A stretch of 64,000 nucleotides of DNA from NCBI GenBank assembly GCA_963836425.1, contig CAWIJJ010000003.1:496001-560000 (forward strand). Direction: 5' to 3'. Below are positions 26,790 to 35,602 of this stretch, piece after piece. Numbering within the stretch: position 1 is the first letter of the stretch; each line of letters opens with the position of its first letter. The notes under the pieces were generated by a model. The model was not told where the DNA came from. It searched no databases and was given only the letters and a program-made list of their open reading frames with translations. The DNA is from CAWIJJ01 sp963836425 (lineage in GTDB: Bacteria > Acidobacteriota > Terriglobia > Bryobacterales > Bryobacteraceae). The position numbers were made by a program, and so were the translations under genes.

Positions 26790-27153
26790 GTTCGGATCTC
26801 GATCACCCGTGGCGACCCCGCATACAACTCCTCCACCACGGACGCCCGGTTTCGCAGCACCGCCTTCTGGTTGACGGTCCCTTTCTCGGTCAGCTCGCCG
26901 GAATCCATGGAAGGCGGCCCATCCAGCAGAATCGCACGTTGCACCCTCGTCGAAATACCCGTGGCCCGCCGCGCGAAGCTCTCGATCAGCGGGCGCAGCG
27001 TTTCGGCCGTCAGCCCCGAAGCAGCAAAAATCAGCGCGCCCACATAATCGCGGTCCGGCGCCGCCAGCACCACTTCCTGCGCCGCGCCCGCGCAGTGCGT
27101 GAGAAACGCGGCCCGCAGCGGACCCACGCTCACCCACGTTCCCGTGGACAGCT
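26639..27153. repeat. 515-bp tandem duplication, right copy
   Basis: Second copy of the 515-base unit described at 26124-26638. This copy contains the genuine 3' end of the CoA-ligase gene and the partial amidohydrolase start that becomes the chimera. Confidence 0.9.
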
Positions 27154-28549
27154 TGAAGTCCTCCGCGATTCGTCCGTCGAAAAGATAGCCCTGTAGCGGG
27201 TCCTCCGCGCTGGCCGGAATCAGCGCGTCGCCCAGCCGGTAAAATCCTTCCTCGTCGAACGCCGCCTCGGTCATCGCCCGGTCGCACCAGAACCCCGGCG
27301 TGATGTTCGGCCCCCGCAGCCGCGCCTCCATCTTGTTCTCCACCGGCGCGATCTTCAACTCCACTCCCGGCACCGGCAACCCCACCCGCCCGGCCGACGC
27401 GCCCTCCACCCCCGTAGCCAAGGCCAGCGGCGCGCTTTCCGTCGCGCCCAGGCCGGTCAGCATCAGGATCTCCTCCCCGCAAGCCTCCACCGCCAGTTCC
27501 TGCAACTCGTCCCACACCCGCTGGTTCAGCCCCGCCGCGGCATAGAACAGGATCCTCACCCGGCGGAAGAAACATTCCCGCAGCGTCCGATCGGCGCGCA
27601 GGGCCGGAACCAGCATCTCGTACCCTTTGGGCACGTTGAAATAGGCGGTCGTCGCCACCTCCCGCAGGTTCGCCACCGTGGCGCCGAACCCCGCGGGCGT
27701 AGGCTTGCCGCCGTCGATGTAGAGGCTGCCGCCGTTATACAGCGCCAGTCCGAAATTGTGACTGCCGCCGAACGTGTGATTCCACGGCAGCCAGTCGCAA
27801 AGCACCGGCGGCTCTTCCGCTACGAACGGAAGCAGGCTTCGCAGCATCTCCTGGTTGGAGCACAGCATCCGCCCCGTCGTGATCACGCCCTTCGGCCGCC
27901 CAGTCGAGCCCGACGTGAACAGGATCTTCGCAATCGTATCCGGCGTGACCCGCGCATGCGCCTCGTCCACTGCCGCCGAAGCCGTCGTTTTTGCCAGTTC
28001 CCGGAATGGCGTCATCCCCGCTCCGCCGTCCAGCGTGACGATCTCCGTCCGCCCGTCCGCCACCGCCCGGAGCGGCCGCGCGAACGCCGCCCCGTCCGCC
28101 GCGAATGCCAGCGCCGGCTCCAGCCGCTCCCACAGATACCGCAGCGTGGTCAGGTCCGCCGAGGCCAGCGAATACGCGGGCGCCACCGGCGCGTACTTCA
28201 CCCCCGTGTACAGGCACGCCAGCCCCAGCAGCGCGTGCTCGATGCCGTTGCCCGAAAGGATCGCCACCGTCTTCGTGCCGTCCATGCCCCGGTCCAGCAG
28301 TGCCTGTGCCACCGAACGCACCCTTCCGAGCGCCTCCGCGTACGTGAGCGAGCGCCACCCTCCCGCTTCGTTCCGCTCCGCCAGGAAGATCCGCTCCGGC
28401 GCGGCGGAGGCCCACTGCTCCAGCCGTTCAGTCAGCTTCCCGGGATACGGTCCGAGCGGCCGAGGATGCCGGACGTAGACGGTGCCGTCCGCGCGGCGGT
28501 CGAATACCGCCTCCAACCGCGGCACATCCACCTTGCGCACCGCCCGCAT
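26786..28549 (-). CDS. AMP-dependent aryl/hydroxycinnamoyl-CoA ligase (feruloyl-CoA synthase-like)
   Basis: It should activate an aromatic acid with ATP and CoA. The 587-residue sequence has the P-loop ILFTSGSTGRPKG, the aromatic-acid-binding block LPWNHTFGGSHNFGLALYNG, the adenylate motif GLGATESAP and the C-terminal Lys in GTVNQKAV. The NHTFGGSHN and KMEARLRGPNITPGFW blocks are those of feruloyl-CoA synthases. I use ATG 28549, four bases after the stop of the upstream gene and behind GGAAGG. The neighbours (hydratase/dehydrogenase and pobA) support a hydroxycinnamate or similar substrate; specificity is inferred. Confidence 0.87.
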   Translation of the reverse strand: MRAVRKVDVPRLEAVFDRRADGTVYVRHPRPLGPYPGKLTERLEQWASAAPERIFLAERNEAGGWRSLTYAEALGRVRSVAQALLDRGMDGTKTVAILSGNGIEHALLGLACLYTGVKYAPVAPAYSLASADLTTLRYLWERLEPALAFAADGAAFARPLRAVADGRTEIVTLDGGAGMTPFRELAKTTASAAVDEAHARVTPDTIAKILFTSGSTGRPKGVITTGRMLCSNQEMLRSLLPFVAEEPPVLCDWLPWNHTFGGSHNFGLALYNGGSLYIDGGKPTPAGFGATVANLREVATTAYFNVPKGYEMLVPALRADRTLRECFFRRVRILFYAAAGLNQRVWDELQELAVEACGEEILMLTGLGATESAPLALATGVEGASAGRVGLPVPGVELKIAPVENKMEARLRGPNITPGFWCDRAMTEAAFDEEGFYRLGDALIPASAEDPLQGYLFDGRIAEDFKLSTGTWVSVGPLRAAFLTHCAGAAQEVVLAAPDRDYVGALIFAASGLTAETLRPLIESFARRATGISTRVQRAILLDGPPSMDSGELTEKGTVNQKAVLRNRASVVEELYAGSPRVIEIRT

Positions 28550-28553
28550 TCTC

Positions 28554-30662
28554 TCATCCCTTCCGTTCGCGGTCGTATTCGCGGAACGTGCGGCCCTCCG
28601 CCGCCAGCCTCTCCAGCAGCGGCGCCGGAGTCCACCGCTCCCCGAACTCGCGCCCGAACCGCCGCACGCTCTCGAGCACCGTTCCCAGCCCCACCGTATC
28701 GGCATAGAACATCGGCCCGCCCCGCCATGCCGGGAACCCGTAGCCGTTCATGTAAACCACATCGATGTCCGAGGCCCGCATCGCCACCCCTTCCTCCAGC
28801 AGGCGCGCCCCTTCGTTGATCAGCGCATAAACCGACCGCTCCACTATCTCGCGTTCGCCGATCTCCCGCCGCGCGATCCCCGCCTCCCGCGCCGCGCTCT
28901 CGATCAGTTGCTCCACTTCCGGATCGGGCGCCGGCTTGCGGTCTTCGCCGTACAGATACCAGCCCTTGCCCGTCTTCTGCCCGTACCGCCCCATGGCGTA
29001 CAGCCGGTCCTGCACCAGCGGCCTGCGCACTCCGGCCTCGCTGAAATGGCCGAGTTCCTGCCGCACCCTCCAGGCCACGTCGATGCCCGCCAGGTCGTCC
29101 ACCGCGAACATCCCCATCGCCATCCCGAACCCGGTCAGCGCCCGGTCCACCTGCTGCGGCGTCGCTCCGTCCTCCGCCAGAAACTGCGTCTCGTACATGT
29201 ACCCGAAAAACATCCGGTTCCCGATGAACCCCGGCGCATTCGCCGCCACCACCCCCACCTTCTTCAACCGCCGCGCCAGCGCCAGCGCCGTCGCCAGAAC
29301 TTCCGCCGATGTCGCCCGCCCGCGCACGATCTCGAGCAGCCGCATGACGTTCGCCGGACTGAAGAAATGCAGCCCCGCCACCCACTCCGGCCGCCCCGTC
29401 GCCGAAGCGATCTCATCCACGCTGAGCGTCGACGTGTTGGTGGCCAGGATGCATCCCGGCCGCGCCGCCCGGTCGATCTCCCGAAACACGTCCTTCTTGA
29501 GCGCCATGTTCTCGAACACCGCTTCGATCACGATGTCCACTTCGTCGAACCCCGCCCAGTCGAGCTGCGGGCGGATCAGACCCATCCGCTCTTCCACCTG
29601 CTGCGGCGTGAAACGGCCCCGCTTCACGCTGGTTTCGTAGTTTCGCCGGATCGTCGCCAGTCCCGCGTCCAGCGCCTCCCGGCTGGCGTCTTTGAGCCGC
29701 ACCGGCAGCCCCGCGTTGGCGCACGCCATCGCGATCCCGCCCCCCATCGTGCCCGCCCCCACAATCGCCGCCCGCGCCACCGGCAGCGACGCTTTCCCCA
29801 CGCCCGGAACCCTGGCCGCCGCCCGCTCGGCGAAGAACGCGTGCATCATCGCCCGCGCCTGCTCCGTCGCCACGCATTCATTGAAGATCTCGCGCTCTCT
29901 CCGGCAGCCCGCGTCGAACGGCAGCGCCGCCGCGCCTTCGAGCGCCTCCACCGCGCGCAATGGAGCCTGCTGGTGCTTCCTCGTCTTCGCCGCCAGTTGC
30001 CGCCCCGCCTCGTAAAACCGCGCGTTCTCCTCGGCCGTGCCCAGCCGCTCCCCACGTTCCCGCGTCTTCCTTCCCGGCGCCGCCTGCCGCGCGAACGCCG
30101 CCGCCCCCTCCGCCAGGTCCCCCTCGATCACCGCGTCCACAAGCCCCGCCGCCAGCGCCTCCCCAGCCTTCAGCGGCTTGCCCGAAACGCACATCTCCAC
30201 CGCCCGCTCCATACCCACCAGCCGCGGCAGCCGCTGCGTTCCTTCCGCCCCCGGAATGATCCCCAGGTTCACCTCCGGCTGCCCCAGCGACGCCCCCTCC
30301 GCCGCCACCCGGTAATGGCCCGCCATCGCCACCTCCAGCCCGCCCCCCAGCGCGGATCCGTGAATCGCCATCACCACCGCCTTCGGCATGTCCTCGATCT
30401 TCGCGAGCAGCCCGTGCATGTCCGGCCCCCCCGCCCCGCGGCCCCACGCCATCTCCTCGAGCAGCCCGATGTCGGCCCCCGCGATGAAGGTCCGTCCCGC
30501 GCCCATCACCACCACCGCGCGCGCCTCCGCGTCTCCCGCCGCGCGCTCCATCGCCGCCTTCAGCCCTTCCACCACCGCGGCGTCCAGCGCGTTCACCGGC
30601 GGATTGTCCACCGCCACGATCGCCACGCCGTCCCGCACCGAATACGTCACCGATTGATCCAT
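28554..30662 (-). CDS. Fused enoyl-CoA hydratase/3-hydroxyacyl-CoA dehydrogenase (FadB/FadJ-like)
   Basis: The 702-residue protein has an N-terminal crotonase domain (ADIGLLEE, then GSALGGGLEVAMAGHYR and QPEVNLGIIPGAEGTQRLPR), followed by a dehydrogenase domain with VGAGTMGGGIAMA for NAD binding, TNTSTLS, HFFSPANVM and GFIGNRMF, and the C-terminal dimer domain (YMNGYGFPAWRGGPM). It hydrates a 2-enoyl-CoA and oxidises the 3-hydroxy product. Beside the aryl-CoA ligase it probably shortens a hydroxycinnamoyl-CoA side chain by the CoA-dependent beta-oxidative route. The thiolase that route needs is not in the window. Confidence 0.9.
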   Translation of the reverse strand: MDQSVTYSVRDGVAIVAVDNPPVNALDAAVVEGLKAAMERAAGDAEARAVVVMGAGRTFIAGADIGLLEEMAWGRGAGGPDMHGLLAKIEDMPKAVVMAIHGSALGGGLEVAMAGHYRVAAEGASLGQPEVNLGIIPGAEGTQRLPRLVGMERAVEMCVSGKPLKAGEALAAGLVDAVIEGDLAEGAAAFARQAAPGRKTRERGERLGTAEENARFYEAGRQLAAKTRKHQQAPLRAVEALEGAAALPFDAGCRREREIFNECVATEQARAMMHAFFAERAAARVPGVGKASLPVARAAIVGAGTMGGGIAMACANAGLPVRLKDASREALDAGLATIRRNYETSVKRGRFTPQQVEERMGLIRPQLDWAGFDEVDIVIEAVFENMALKKDVFREIDRAARPGCILATNTSTLSVDEIASATGRPEWVAGLHFFSPANVMRLLEIVRGRATSAEVLATALALARRLKKVGVVAANAPGFIGNRMFFGYMYETQFLAEDGATPQQVDRALTGFGMAMGMFAVDDLAGIDVAWRVRQELGHFSEAGVRRPLVQDRLYAMGRYGQKTGKGWYLYGEDRKPAPDPEVEQLIESAAREAGIARREIGEREIVERSVYALINEGARLLEEGVAMRASDIDVVYMNGYGFPAWRGGPMFYADTVGLGTVLESVRRFGREFGERWTPAPLLERLAAEGRTFREYDRERKG

Positions 30663-30679
30663 CGCCACCTCGTCACTTC

Positions 30680-31870
30680 TCACCAATCGAGCGGCAGCCC
30701 CACATAATTCTCCGCCAGCGTCGCGGCCGCCGCGCGCGACGTCGTCACCTGCTCCAGTTCCGCCAGTTGCCGCCGGTAATCGAACCCGTCGCCGCCCTCC
30801 GGCCGGTGCAGCATCGATGTCATCCACCAGGAGAAATGTTGCGCCCTCCACACCCGCCGCAGGCACCTCTCCGAATACCCCTCCAACCCTTCCGCCGGCC
30901 CGCCCCGATAGCGCGCCGCCAGCGCCCGCGCCAGCACGCTAACGTCCGCCGCAGCCAGGTTCAGCCCCTTCGCCCCCGTCGGCGGAACAATGTGCGCCGC
31001 GTCCCCGGCCAGAAACAGACGCCCGTATTGCATCGGCTCCACCACGAAGCTCCGCATCGCCGTCACGCCCTTCTGCAACACCGGACCCCGGTTCAGCCGG
31101 AATCCGTCTTCCGTCTCGAAACGGCGTTCCAATTCGTCCCACACCCGCTCGTCCGGCCACTCCGCCAGATCCTCGTCCGGACGGCATTGCAGATATACCC
31201 GGCTGATCCGCGGGCTACGCATGCTCAACAGCGCAAATCCGCGCTCGTGGTTCGAATAAATCAGCTCTTCCGACGCCGGCGGCGCCTCCGCCAGAATTCC
31301 CAGCCAGCCGAACGGATACACCCGCTCGTAGCACCGCAGCGCTCCCGCCGGAATCGACTCGCGGCTGATGCCGTGGAATCCGTCGCACCCGCCCACATAG
31401 TCGCACGCGATCTCCCACTGCTCGCCGCCACGCGCGAAACGGATCCGCGGCGCGTCGCCCTCGATGCCCGCCAGGCTGACGTCCCCCACCTCGAACAGAA
31501 TCGGCCCCCCGTACGCCAGCCGTGCCGCGATCAGGTCCTTCACCACCTCGTGCTGCGCGTACACCGTGATCGCCCGGCCGCCCGTCAGCCCGTGCAGGTC
31601 GATGCGGTGGCCGCGCCCCCGGAAGCGCAGTTCGATCCCGCGATGCACCAGCCCTTCCCGCCGCAGCCGCTCCCCCACACCCGTGTCGTTCAGCAGGTCC
31701 ACCGTGCCCTGCTCCAGAACCCCGGCGCGGATCCGCTCCTCCACGTGCTTCCGGCTCTGCGTCTCGATCACCACCGACTCCACGCCCTCGAGGTGCAGCA
31801 GATGGGCCAGCAGCAGCCCCGCCGGGCCCGCGCCCACGATCCCCACCTGCGTGCGCAGCACCTTCGCCAT
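30680..31870 (-). CDS. pobA: 4-hydroxybenzoate 3-monooxygenase
   Basis: This FAD enzyme hydroxylates 4-hydroxybenzoate to protocatechuate using NADPH and oxygen. The 396-residue length equals classical PobA. The sequence shows GIVGAGPAGLLLAHLLH (dinucleotide fold), ERIRAGVLEQGTVDLL, the DG motif CDYVGGCDGFHGISR, and GDAAHIVPPTGAKGLNLA (FAD ribityl site). Those middle blocks are specific to PobA among flavin monooxygenases. It sits three bases downstream of the IclR gene and 17 upstream of the FadB-like gene, all on one strand, and feeds the divergent pca operon. Confidence 0.95.
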   Translation of the reverse strand: MAKVLRTQVGIVGAGPAGLLLAHLLHLEGVESVVIETQSRKHVEERIRAGVLEQGTVDLLNDTGVGERLRREGLVHRGIELRFRGRGHRIDLHGLTGGRAITVYAQHEVVKDLIAARLAYGGPILFEVGDVSLAGIEGDAPRIRFARGGEQWEIACDYVGGCDGFHGISRESIPAGALRCYERVYPFGWLGILAEAPPASEELIYSNHERGFALLSMRSPRISRVYLQCRPDEDLAEWPDERVWDELERRFETEDGFRLNRGPVLQKGVTAMRSFVVEPMQYGRLFLAGDAAHIVPPTGAKGLNLAAADVSVLARALAARYRGGPAEGLEGYSERCLRRVWRAQHFSWWMTSMLHRPEGGDGFDYRRQLAELEQVTTSRAAAATLAENYVGLPLDW

Positions 31871-31873
31871 TCC

Positions 31874-32650
31874 TTACCCCAGCGCCTGGCCCAGTCGTTC
31901 GGCCCCGTCCCGCAGCACCGCCAGAAAGCGGCCGATCATCTCCTCCGCCGCAACCCGCGAGGCGTGTACCCCCGTGTTCATCGCCGCCACCACCCGCCCC
32001 GCCCGCGCCCGCACCGGCACCGCCAGCGACCGCAGCCCCACCTCCAGTTCCTCGTCCACCAGCGCGTAGCCCTGCGACCTCACCCGCTCGAGTTCGGCCG
32101 CGAGTTTCGCCTTCGCCGTGATCGTCCGGTGCGTGCGCGGCTCCAGTGTCACCCGCTCCAGGTATGCCGCCAGTTCCCTCTCCGGCAGCGCCGCCAGCAA
32201 CACCCTCCCCATCGACGTGCAGTACGCCGGCAACCGGCTCCCGATCGACAGCCCCACCGCCATCACCCGGTTCGTCGCCGACCGCGCCAGGTACACGATC
32301 TCGTCCCCTTCGAGCGCACTCAGCGAGCTCGATTCGTGAATCGCCGCGCTCACCTCCTCGAGCAGCGGCGCCGCCAGCGCCGGCAGCGAACTCGACGAGA
32401 GAAACGAAAATCCCAACCTCAGCACCCGGCTGCCCAACCGGTACACCGGCCCCGTGTGGCTGGCATACCCCAGCAGTTCCAGCGTGATCAGAATCCGCCG
32501 CACCGCCGCGCGCGAAAGGCCCGTGCGCGCCGCCACGTCCCCTACCGTCGCCCCGTCCCGACGCTCCTCGAACGCTTCCAAAACCGCCAGCCCGCGCGCC
32601 AGCGAGAGCACGAAGTCCGGATTCCCTTCAAACTCCGCGAAGTCGCGCAC
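31874..32650 (-). CDS. IclR-family regulator of aromatic catabolism (PcaR/PobR-like)
   Basis: The 258-residue protein opens with NPDFVLSLARGLAVLEAFEE, the usual start of the PcaR/PcaU/PobR subgroup, then a winged helix-turn-helix (VGDVAARTGLSRAAVRRILI) and the IclR effector-binding domain (GSRLPAYCTSMGRVLLAAL). I chose the GTG at 32650 because it gives the standard N-terminus. It lies between pobA and the divergent pca operon and presumably controls both, sensing protocatechuate, 4-hydroxybenzoate or 3-oxoadipate. Activator or repressor status cannot be read from sequence. Confidence 0.9.
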   Translation of the reverse strand: MRDFAEFEGNPDFVLSLARGLAVLEAFEERRDGATVGDVAARTGLSRAAVRRILITLELLGYASHTGPVYRLGSRVLRLGFSFLSSSSLPALAAPLLEEVSAAIHESSSLSALEGDEIVYLARSATNRVMAVGLSIGSRLPAYCTSMGRVLLAALPERELAAYLERVTLEPRTHRTITAKAKLAAELERVRSQGYALVDEELEVGLRSLAVPVRARAGRVVAAMNTGVHASRVAAEEMIGRFLAVLRDGAERLGQALG

Positions 32651-32731
32651 GCGCCGATTATCGCACGAATGTGCGGCTTGACCCCAAGCAGCTCCGCATG
32701 CGAATATCGCCCTACAAGGCGATATTCGCGC
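32651..32731. promoter_or_regulatory. Divergent control region between the IclR gene and pcaI
   Basis: Only 81 bases separate the two start codons. GATTATCGCAC at 32655-32665 resembles the GATAATCGCAC part of the 15-base PcaR site I remember from Pseudomonas. It overlaps a small inverted repeat, CGCAC-gaat-GTGCG. Further along is the 30-base palindrome listed next. All probable regulator sites, so this is the likely switch for pca and pob genes; the assignment is inference. Confidence 0.6.
32700..32729. promoter_or_regulatory. Perfect 12+6+12 palindrome, probable IclR operator at the pca start
   Basis: GCGAATATCGCC and GGCGATATTCGC are exact reverse complements around CTACAA. The palindrome ends two bases before the pcaI ATG, so it covers the ribosome-binding position. 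Bound protein, or the RNA hairpin itself, could block translation as well as transcription. Confidence 0.65.
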
Positions 32732-33550
32732 ATGGAATTCCTCAGCTTGCAGGATGCTGTCGCCCGCTTCGTCCACGACGGCGACCAGGTCGCCCTCGAA
32801 GGCTTCACCCACCTCATCCCCTTCGCCGCCGCCCGCGAAATCCTCCGCCAGGGCCGCCGCGATCTCACCCTCATCCGCATGACCCCCGACCTGATCTACG
32901 ACCAGATGATCGGCATGGGCGCCGCCCGCAAACTCGTCTTCTCCTGGGGCGGCAACCCCGGCGTCGGCTCCCTTCACCGCCTGCGCGACGCCGTCGAACA
33001 CGGCTGGCCCGCTCCGCTCGAGATCGTGGAGCACAGCCACTCCGCCATGGCGCACGCCTACGAGGCCGGCGCCTCCGGAATGCCCTGCGCCTTCTTCCGC
33101 GGCTACCTCGGTTCCGACCTGCCCTCCGTGAACGACGCCATCCGCTCCGTCGCCTGCCCGTTCACCGGCGAGCAGCTCGCCTGCATCCCCGCGCTCCGCC
33201 CCGATGTCACCATCGTTCACGCGCAGAAGGCCGACCGCGAAGGCAATGTCCTGATCGAAGGCATCATCGGCGTGCAGAAGGAAGCGGTGCTGGCCGCGCG
33301 CCGCGCCGTCGTCACCGTGGAAGAGATCGTGGACGATTTCGGGCCGCGCTCCTCGAACGCCGTCATCCTGCCCGGCTGGACGCTCGCCGCCGTGGTTCAC
33401 GCGCCCCGCGGCGCCTGGCCTTCCTACGCCCACGGCTACTATCCGCGCGACAATGCCTTCTACATCGCGTGGGACGAAATTTCGCGTTCCCGCGACTCCT
33501 TTCTCGCCTGGATGGAGGAGAACGTTTTGGCCGCCAGGGTGCCCGGATGA
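32732..33550 (+). CDS. pcaI: 3-oxoadipate CoA-transferase subunit A
   Basis: With PcaJ it moves CoA from succinyl-CoA to 3-oxoadipate, the penultimate step of the protocatechuate branch. The 272-residue product begins MEFLSLQDAVARFVHDGDQV, continues with EGFTHLIPFAAAREILRQG, and has DLIYDQMIGMGAARKLVFSW and VNDAIRSVACPFTGEQL, standard for the alpha chain. Start 32732 follows immediately after the palindromic operator. The stop overlaps pcaJ as ATGA, opening the order pcaI-J-H-G. Confidence 0.92.
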   Translation: MEFLSLQDAVARFVHDGDQVALEGFTHLIPFAAAREILRQGRRDLTLIRMTPDLIYDQMIGMGAARKLVFSWGGNPGVGSLHRLRDAVEHGWPAPLEIVEHSHSAMAHAYEAGASGMPCAFFRGYLGSDLPSVNDAIRSVACPFTGEQLACIPALRPDVTIVHAQKADREGNVLIEGIIGVQKEAVLAARRAVVTVEEIVDDFGPRSSNAVILPGWTLAAVVHAPRGAWPSYAHGYYPRDNAFYIAWDEISRSRDSFLAWMEENVLAARVPG

Positions 33551-34326
33551 ACTTCACGTCCACCGAGATGATGACCATCGCCGCGGCCCGCGCGCTCGGC
33601 AATGACGACGTCTGCTTCGTCGGCATCGGACTGCCTTCCGCCGCCTGCAACCTCGCCCGCCTCACCCACGCGCCGCGCCTCAACCTCATCTACGAATCCG
33701 GCACCCTGGCCACGCGTCCCGACGTCCTGCCGCTTTCGATCGGCGATGGCGAGCTCTGCGAAACCGCCCTCACCACCGTCCCCGTACCCGAGGTCTTCCG
33801 CTACTGGCTTCAGGGCGGACGCATCACCGTCGGCTTCCTCGGCGGCGCGCAGGTGGACCGCTTCGGCAACCTCAACAGCACCGTCATCGGCGATTATTCC
33901 AGGCCCAAGGTCCGCCTGCCCGGCAGCGGCGGCGCCACCGAAATCGCCACCGGATGCGGCCAGATCTTCATCGTCATGCGTCACGGCATCCGCGGCTTCG
34001 TCGGGCAGCTCGACTTCCTCACCACCCTCGGCCACGGCCGCACCGGACGCGAACGCCGCGCCCTCGGCATCGCCACCCGCGGCCCCACCCTGCTGGTGAC
34101 CGACCTCTGCACCTTCCGGCCCGACCCCGAATCGAATGAAATGACCGTCGCCAGCCTGCACCCCGGCATCACCCGGGACCAGGTGCGCCATAACACGGGC
34201 TGGGAAGTGCGCTTCGCCGGCCGCATCGACGAAACTCCGCCGCCCACGCCGGCCGAACTGGAAGTCTTGCGCGACCTGCACGCGCGCACCGCGCGGGCCC
34301 ACGGCACCTCGGGAGCAAACGAATGA
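33547..34326 (+). CDS. pcaJ: 3-oxoadipate CoA-transferase subunit B
   Basis: The beta chain carries the catalytic glutamate; here it is Glu50 in IYESG, followed by GGAQVDRFGNLNSTVIGDY and KVRLPGSGGATEIATGCG. The 259-residue length fits. It overlaps pcaI (ATGA, 33547-33550) and pcaH (ATGA, 34323-34326), so all four pca genes are translationally linked. Confidence 0.92.
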   Translation: MNFTSTEMMTIAAARALGNDDVCFVGIGLPSAACNLARLTHAPRLNLIYESGTLATRPDVLPLSIGDGELCETALTTVPVPEVFRYWLQGGRITVGFLGGAQVDRFGNLNSTVIGDYSRPKVRLPGSGGATEIATGCGQIFIVMRHGIRGFVGQLDFLTTLGHGRTGRERRALGIATRGPTLLVTDLCTFRPDPESNEMTVASLHPGITRDQVRHNTGWEVRFAGRIDETPPPTPAELEVLRDLHARTARAHGTSGANE

Positions 34327-35027
34327 TCGAGTATCCTCGCGTTCCGCCCGGCAGCCAGCCGGAATACCTGCATGAACCCTACCGCGTGACCGCCCGCCGG
34401 TCGCCGCGCCGCCCGCTCATCGCGCTGCCCCACTCCCTGAGCGAACTCACCGGCCCCGTCTACGGCCACAACCCCATCGGCGAAACCGACGACGATCTCA
34501 CCCGCCACTTCCCCGATCCGCCCCAGGGCGAGCGCATCATCGTCGCCGGCCGCGTGCTCGACGAGGACGGCCGCGGCGTGCCCGGCGCCCTCGTGGAGGT
34601 CTGGCAGGCCAACGCCGCCGGCCGCTACCTGCACTCCCGCGACAACCATCCCGCGCCCCTCGACCCGAACTTCCTCGGCGCCGGGCGCGTCATCACCGGC
34701 CCCGCCGGCGAGTACCGCTTCACCTCCATCAAGCCGGGCGCCTACCCCTGGCGCAACCACGAAAACGCCTGGCGCCCCGCCCACATTCACTTCTCCCTGT
34801 TCGGCCCCGCCTTCGTCACCCGCCTCTCCACCCAGATGTATTTTCCCGGCGACCCGCTGCTCCCCCTCGACCCCATTCTCGGCAGCATCCCGGACCCCGG
34901 CGCGCGCGAACGCCTGGTCTCTTCCTTCGACCTCTCCATCACCAGCCCCGAGTGGGCCCTCGGCTACCGCTTCGATATCGTCCTCCGCGGCCGCCAATCC
35001 ACACCCTTCGAGGAGCCCGCCCGATGA
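34323..35027 (+). CDS. pcaH: Protocatechuate 3,4-dioxygenase beta subunit
   Basis: The beta chain binds the catalytic ferric iron and opens the protocatechuate ring between C3 and C4. The 234-residue sequence has VEVWQANAAGRYLHSRDNH, with the first Tyr ligand, and GAYPWRNHENAWRPAHIHFS, with the second Tyr and the two His ligands. RVLDEDGRGVPGALVE is the usual intradiol beta-sandwich block. It sits between pcaJ and pcaG with four-base overlaps on both sides. Confidence 0.95.
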   Translation: MIEYPRVPPGSQPEYLHEPYRVTARRSPRRPLIALPHSLSELTGPVYGHNPIGETDDDLTRHFPDPPQGERIIVAGRVLDEDGRGVPGALVEVWQANAAGRYLHSRDNHPAPLDPNFLGAGRVITGPAGEYRFTSIKPGAYPWRNHENAWRPAHIHFSLFGPAFVTRLSTQMYFPGDPLLPLDPILGSIPDPGARERLVSSFDLSITSPEWALGYRFDIVLRGRQSTPFEEPAR

Positions 35028-35599
35028 GCCGCATTCCCACCGCGTCCCAAACCGTCGGGCCCTTCTTCAACTTCGGGCTGACCACGAATGCCGCGCTCGG
35101 CGTGCTGGCGCGCGAAAGCGCCGCCGGCGACCGCATCCGGCTCGAGTTTCAAGTCCTGGACGGAGAAGGAGAGCCTGCCCCCGGTGACGCCATGATCGAG
35201 TTGTGGCAGGCCGACGCTCGCGGCTGCTACGCCCATTCACTTGACCCGCGCTGCGGCGAAGCCGACCCGGAGTTCTGCGGCTTCGGACGCCTCGAAACCA
35301 GCGCCGCCGGCTGCTGCGTGTTCGAAACCGTGAAGCCCGGCCGCGTCCCGGGTCCGGACGGCACCCTTCAGGCGCCGCACATCAACGTCCTGGTCTTTGC
35401 GCGCGGCCTGCTCAAACACCTCTACACCCGCGTCTACTTCGCGGGCGAGCCGGCCAACGGCGAAGACCCCGTCCTGGCCCTCGTTCCCGAAGAGCGCCGC
35501 GCCACCCTGCTCGCCAACCCCGCGCCGGACCGGCCCGGCGCCTGGCACTTCGTCATTCGCCTGCAAGGCGAAAACGAAACCGTCTTCTTCGATCTCTAA
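35024..35599 (+). CDS. pcaG: Protocatechuate 3,4-dioxygenase alpha subunit
   Basis: It begins with the alpha-chain hallmark TASQTVGPFFNFGL and contains MIELWQADARGCYAHS and APHINVLVFARGLLKHLYTR, the non-iron-binding counterpart of PcaH. The 191-residue length is normal. It ends the pcaIJHG run. Genes for carboxymuconate cycloisomerase, decarboxylase, enol-lactonase and thiolase are not in the window, so the pathway must be completed elsewhere. Confidence 0.93.
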   Translation: MSRIPTASQTVGPFFNFGLTTNAALGVLARESAAGDRIRLEFQVLDGEGEPAPGDAMIELWQADARGCYAHSLDPRCGEADPEFCGFGRLETSAAGCCVFETVKPGRVPGPDGTLQAPHINVLVFARGLLKHLYTRVYFAGEPANGEDPVLALVPEERRATLLANPAPDRPGAWHFVIRLQGENETVFFDL

Positions 35600-35602
35600 C
35601 TG

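Noticed and set aside
26124..27153. Tandem duplication as an assembly artefact
   Set aside because: The copies differ at about 15 positions spread along their length; an artefactual duplication would be identical.
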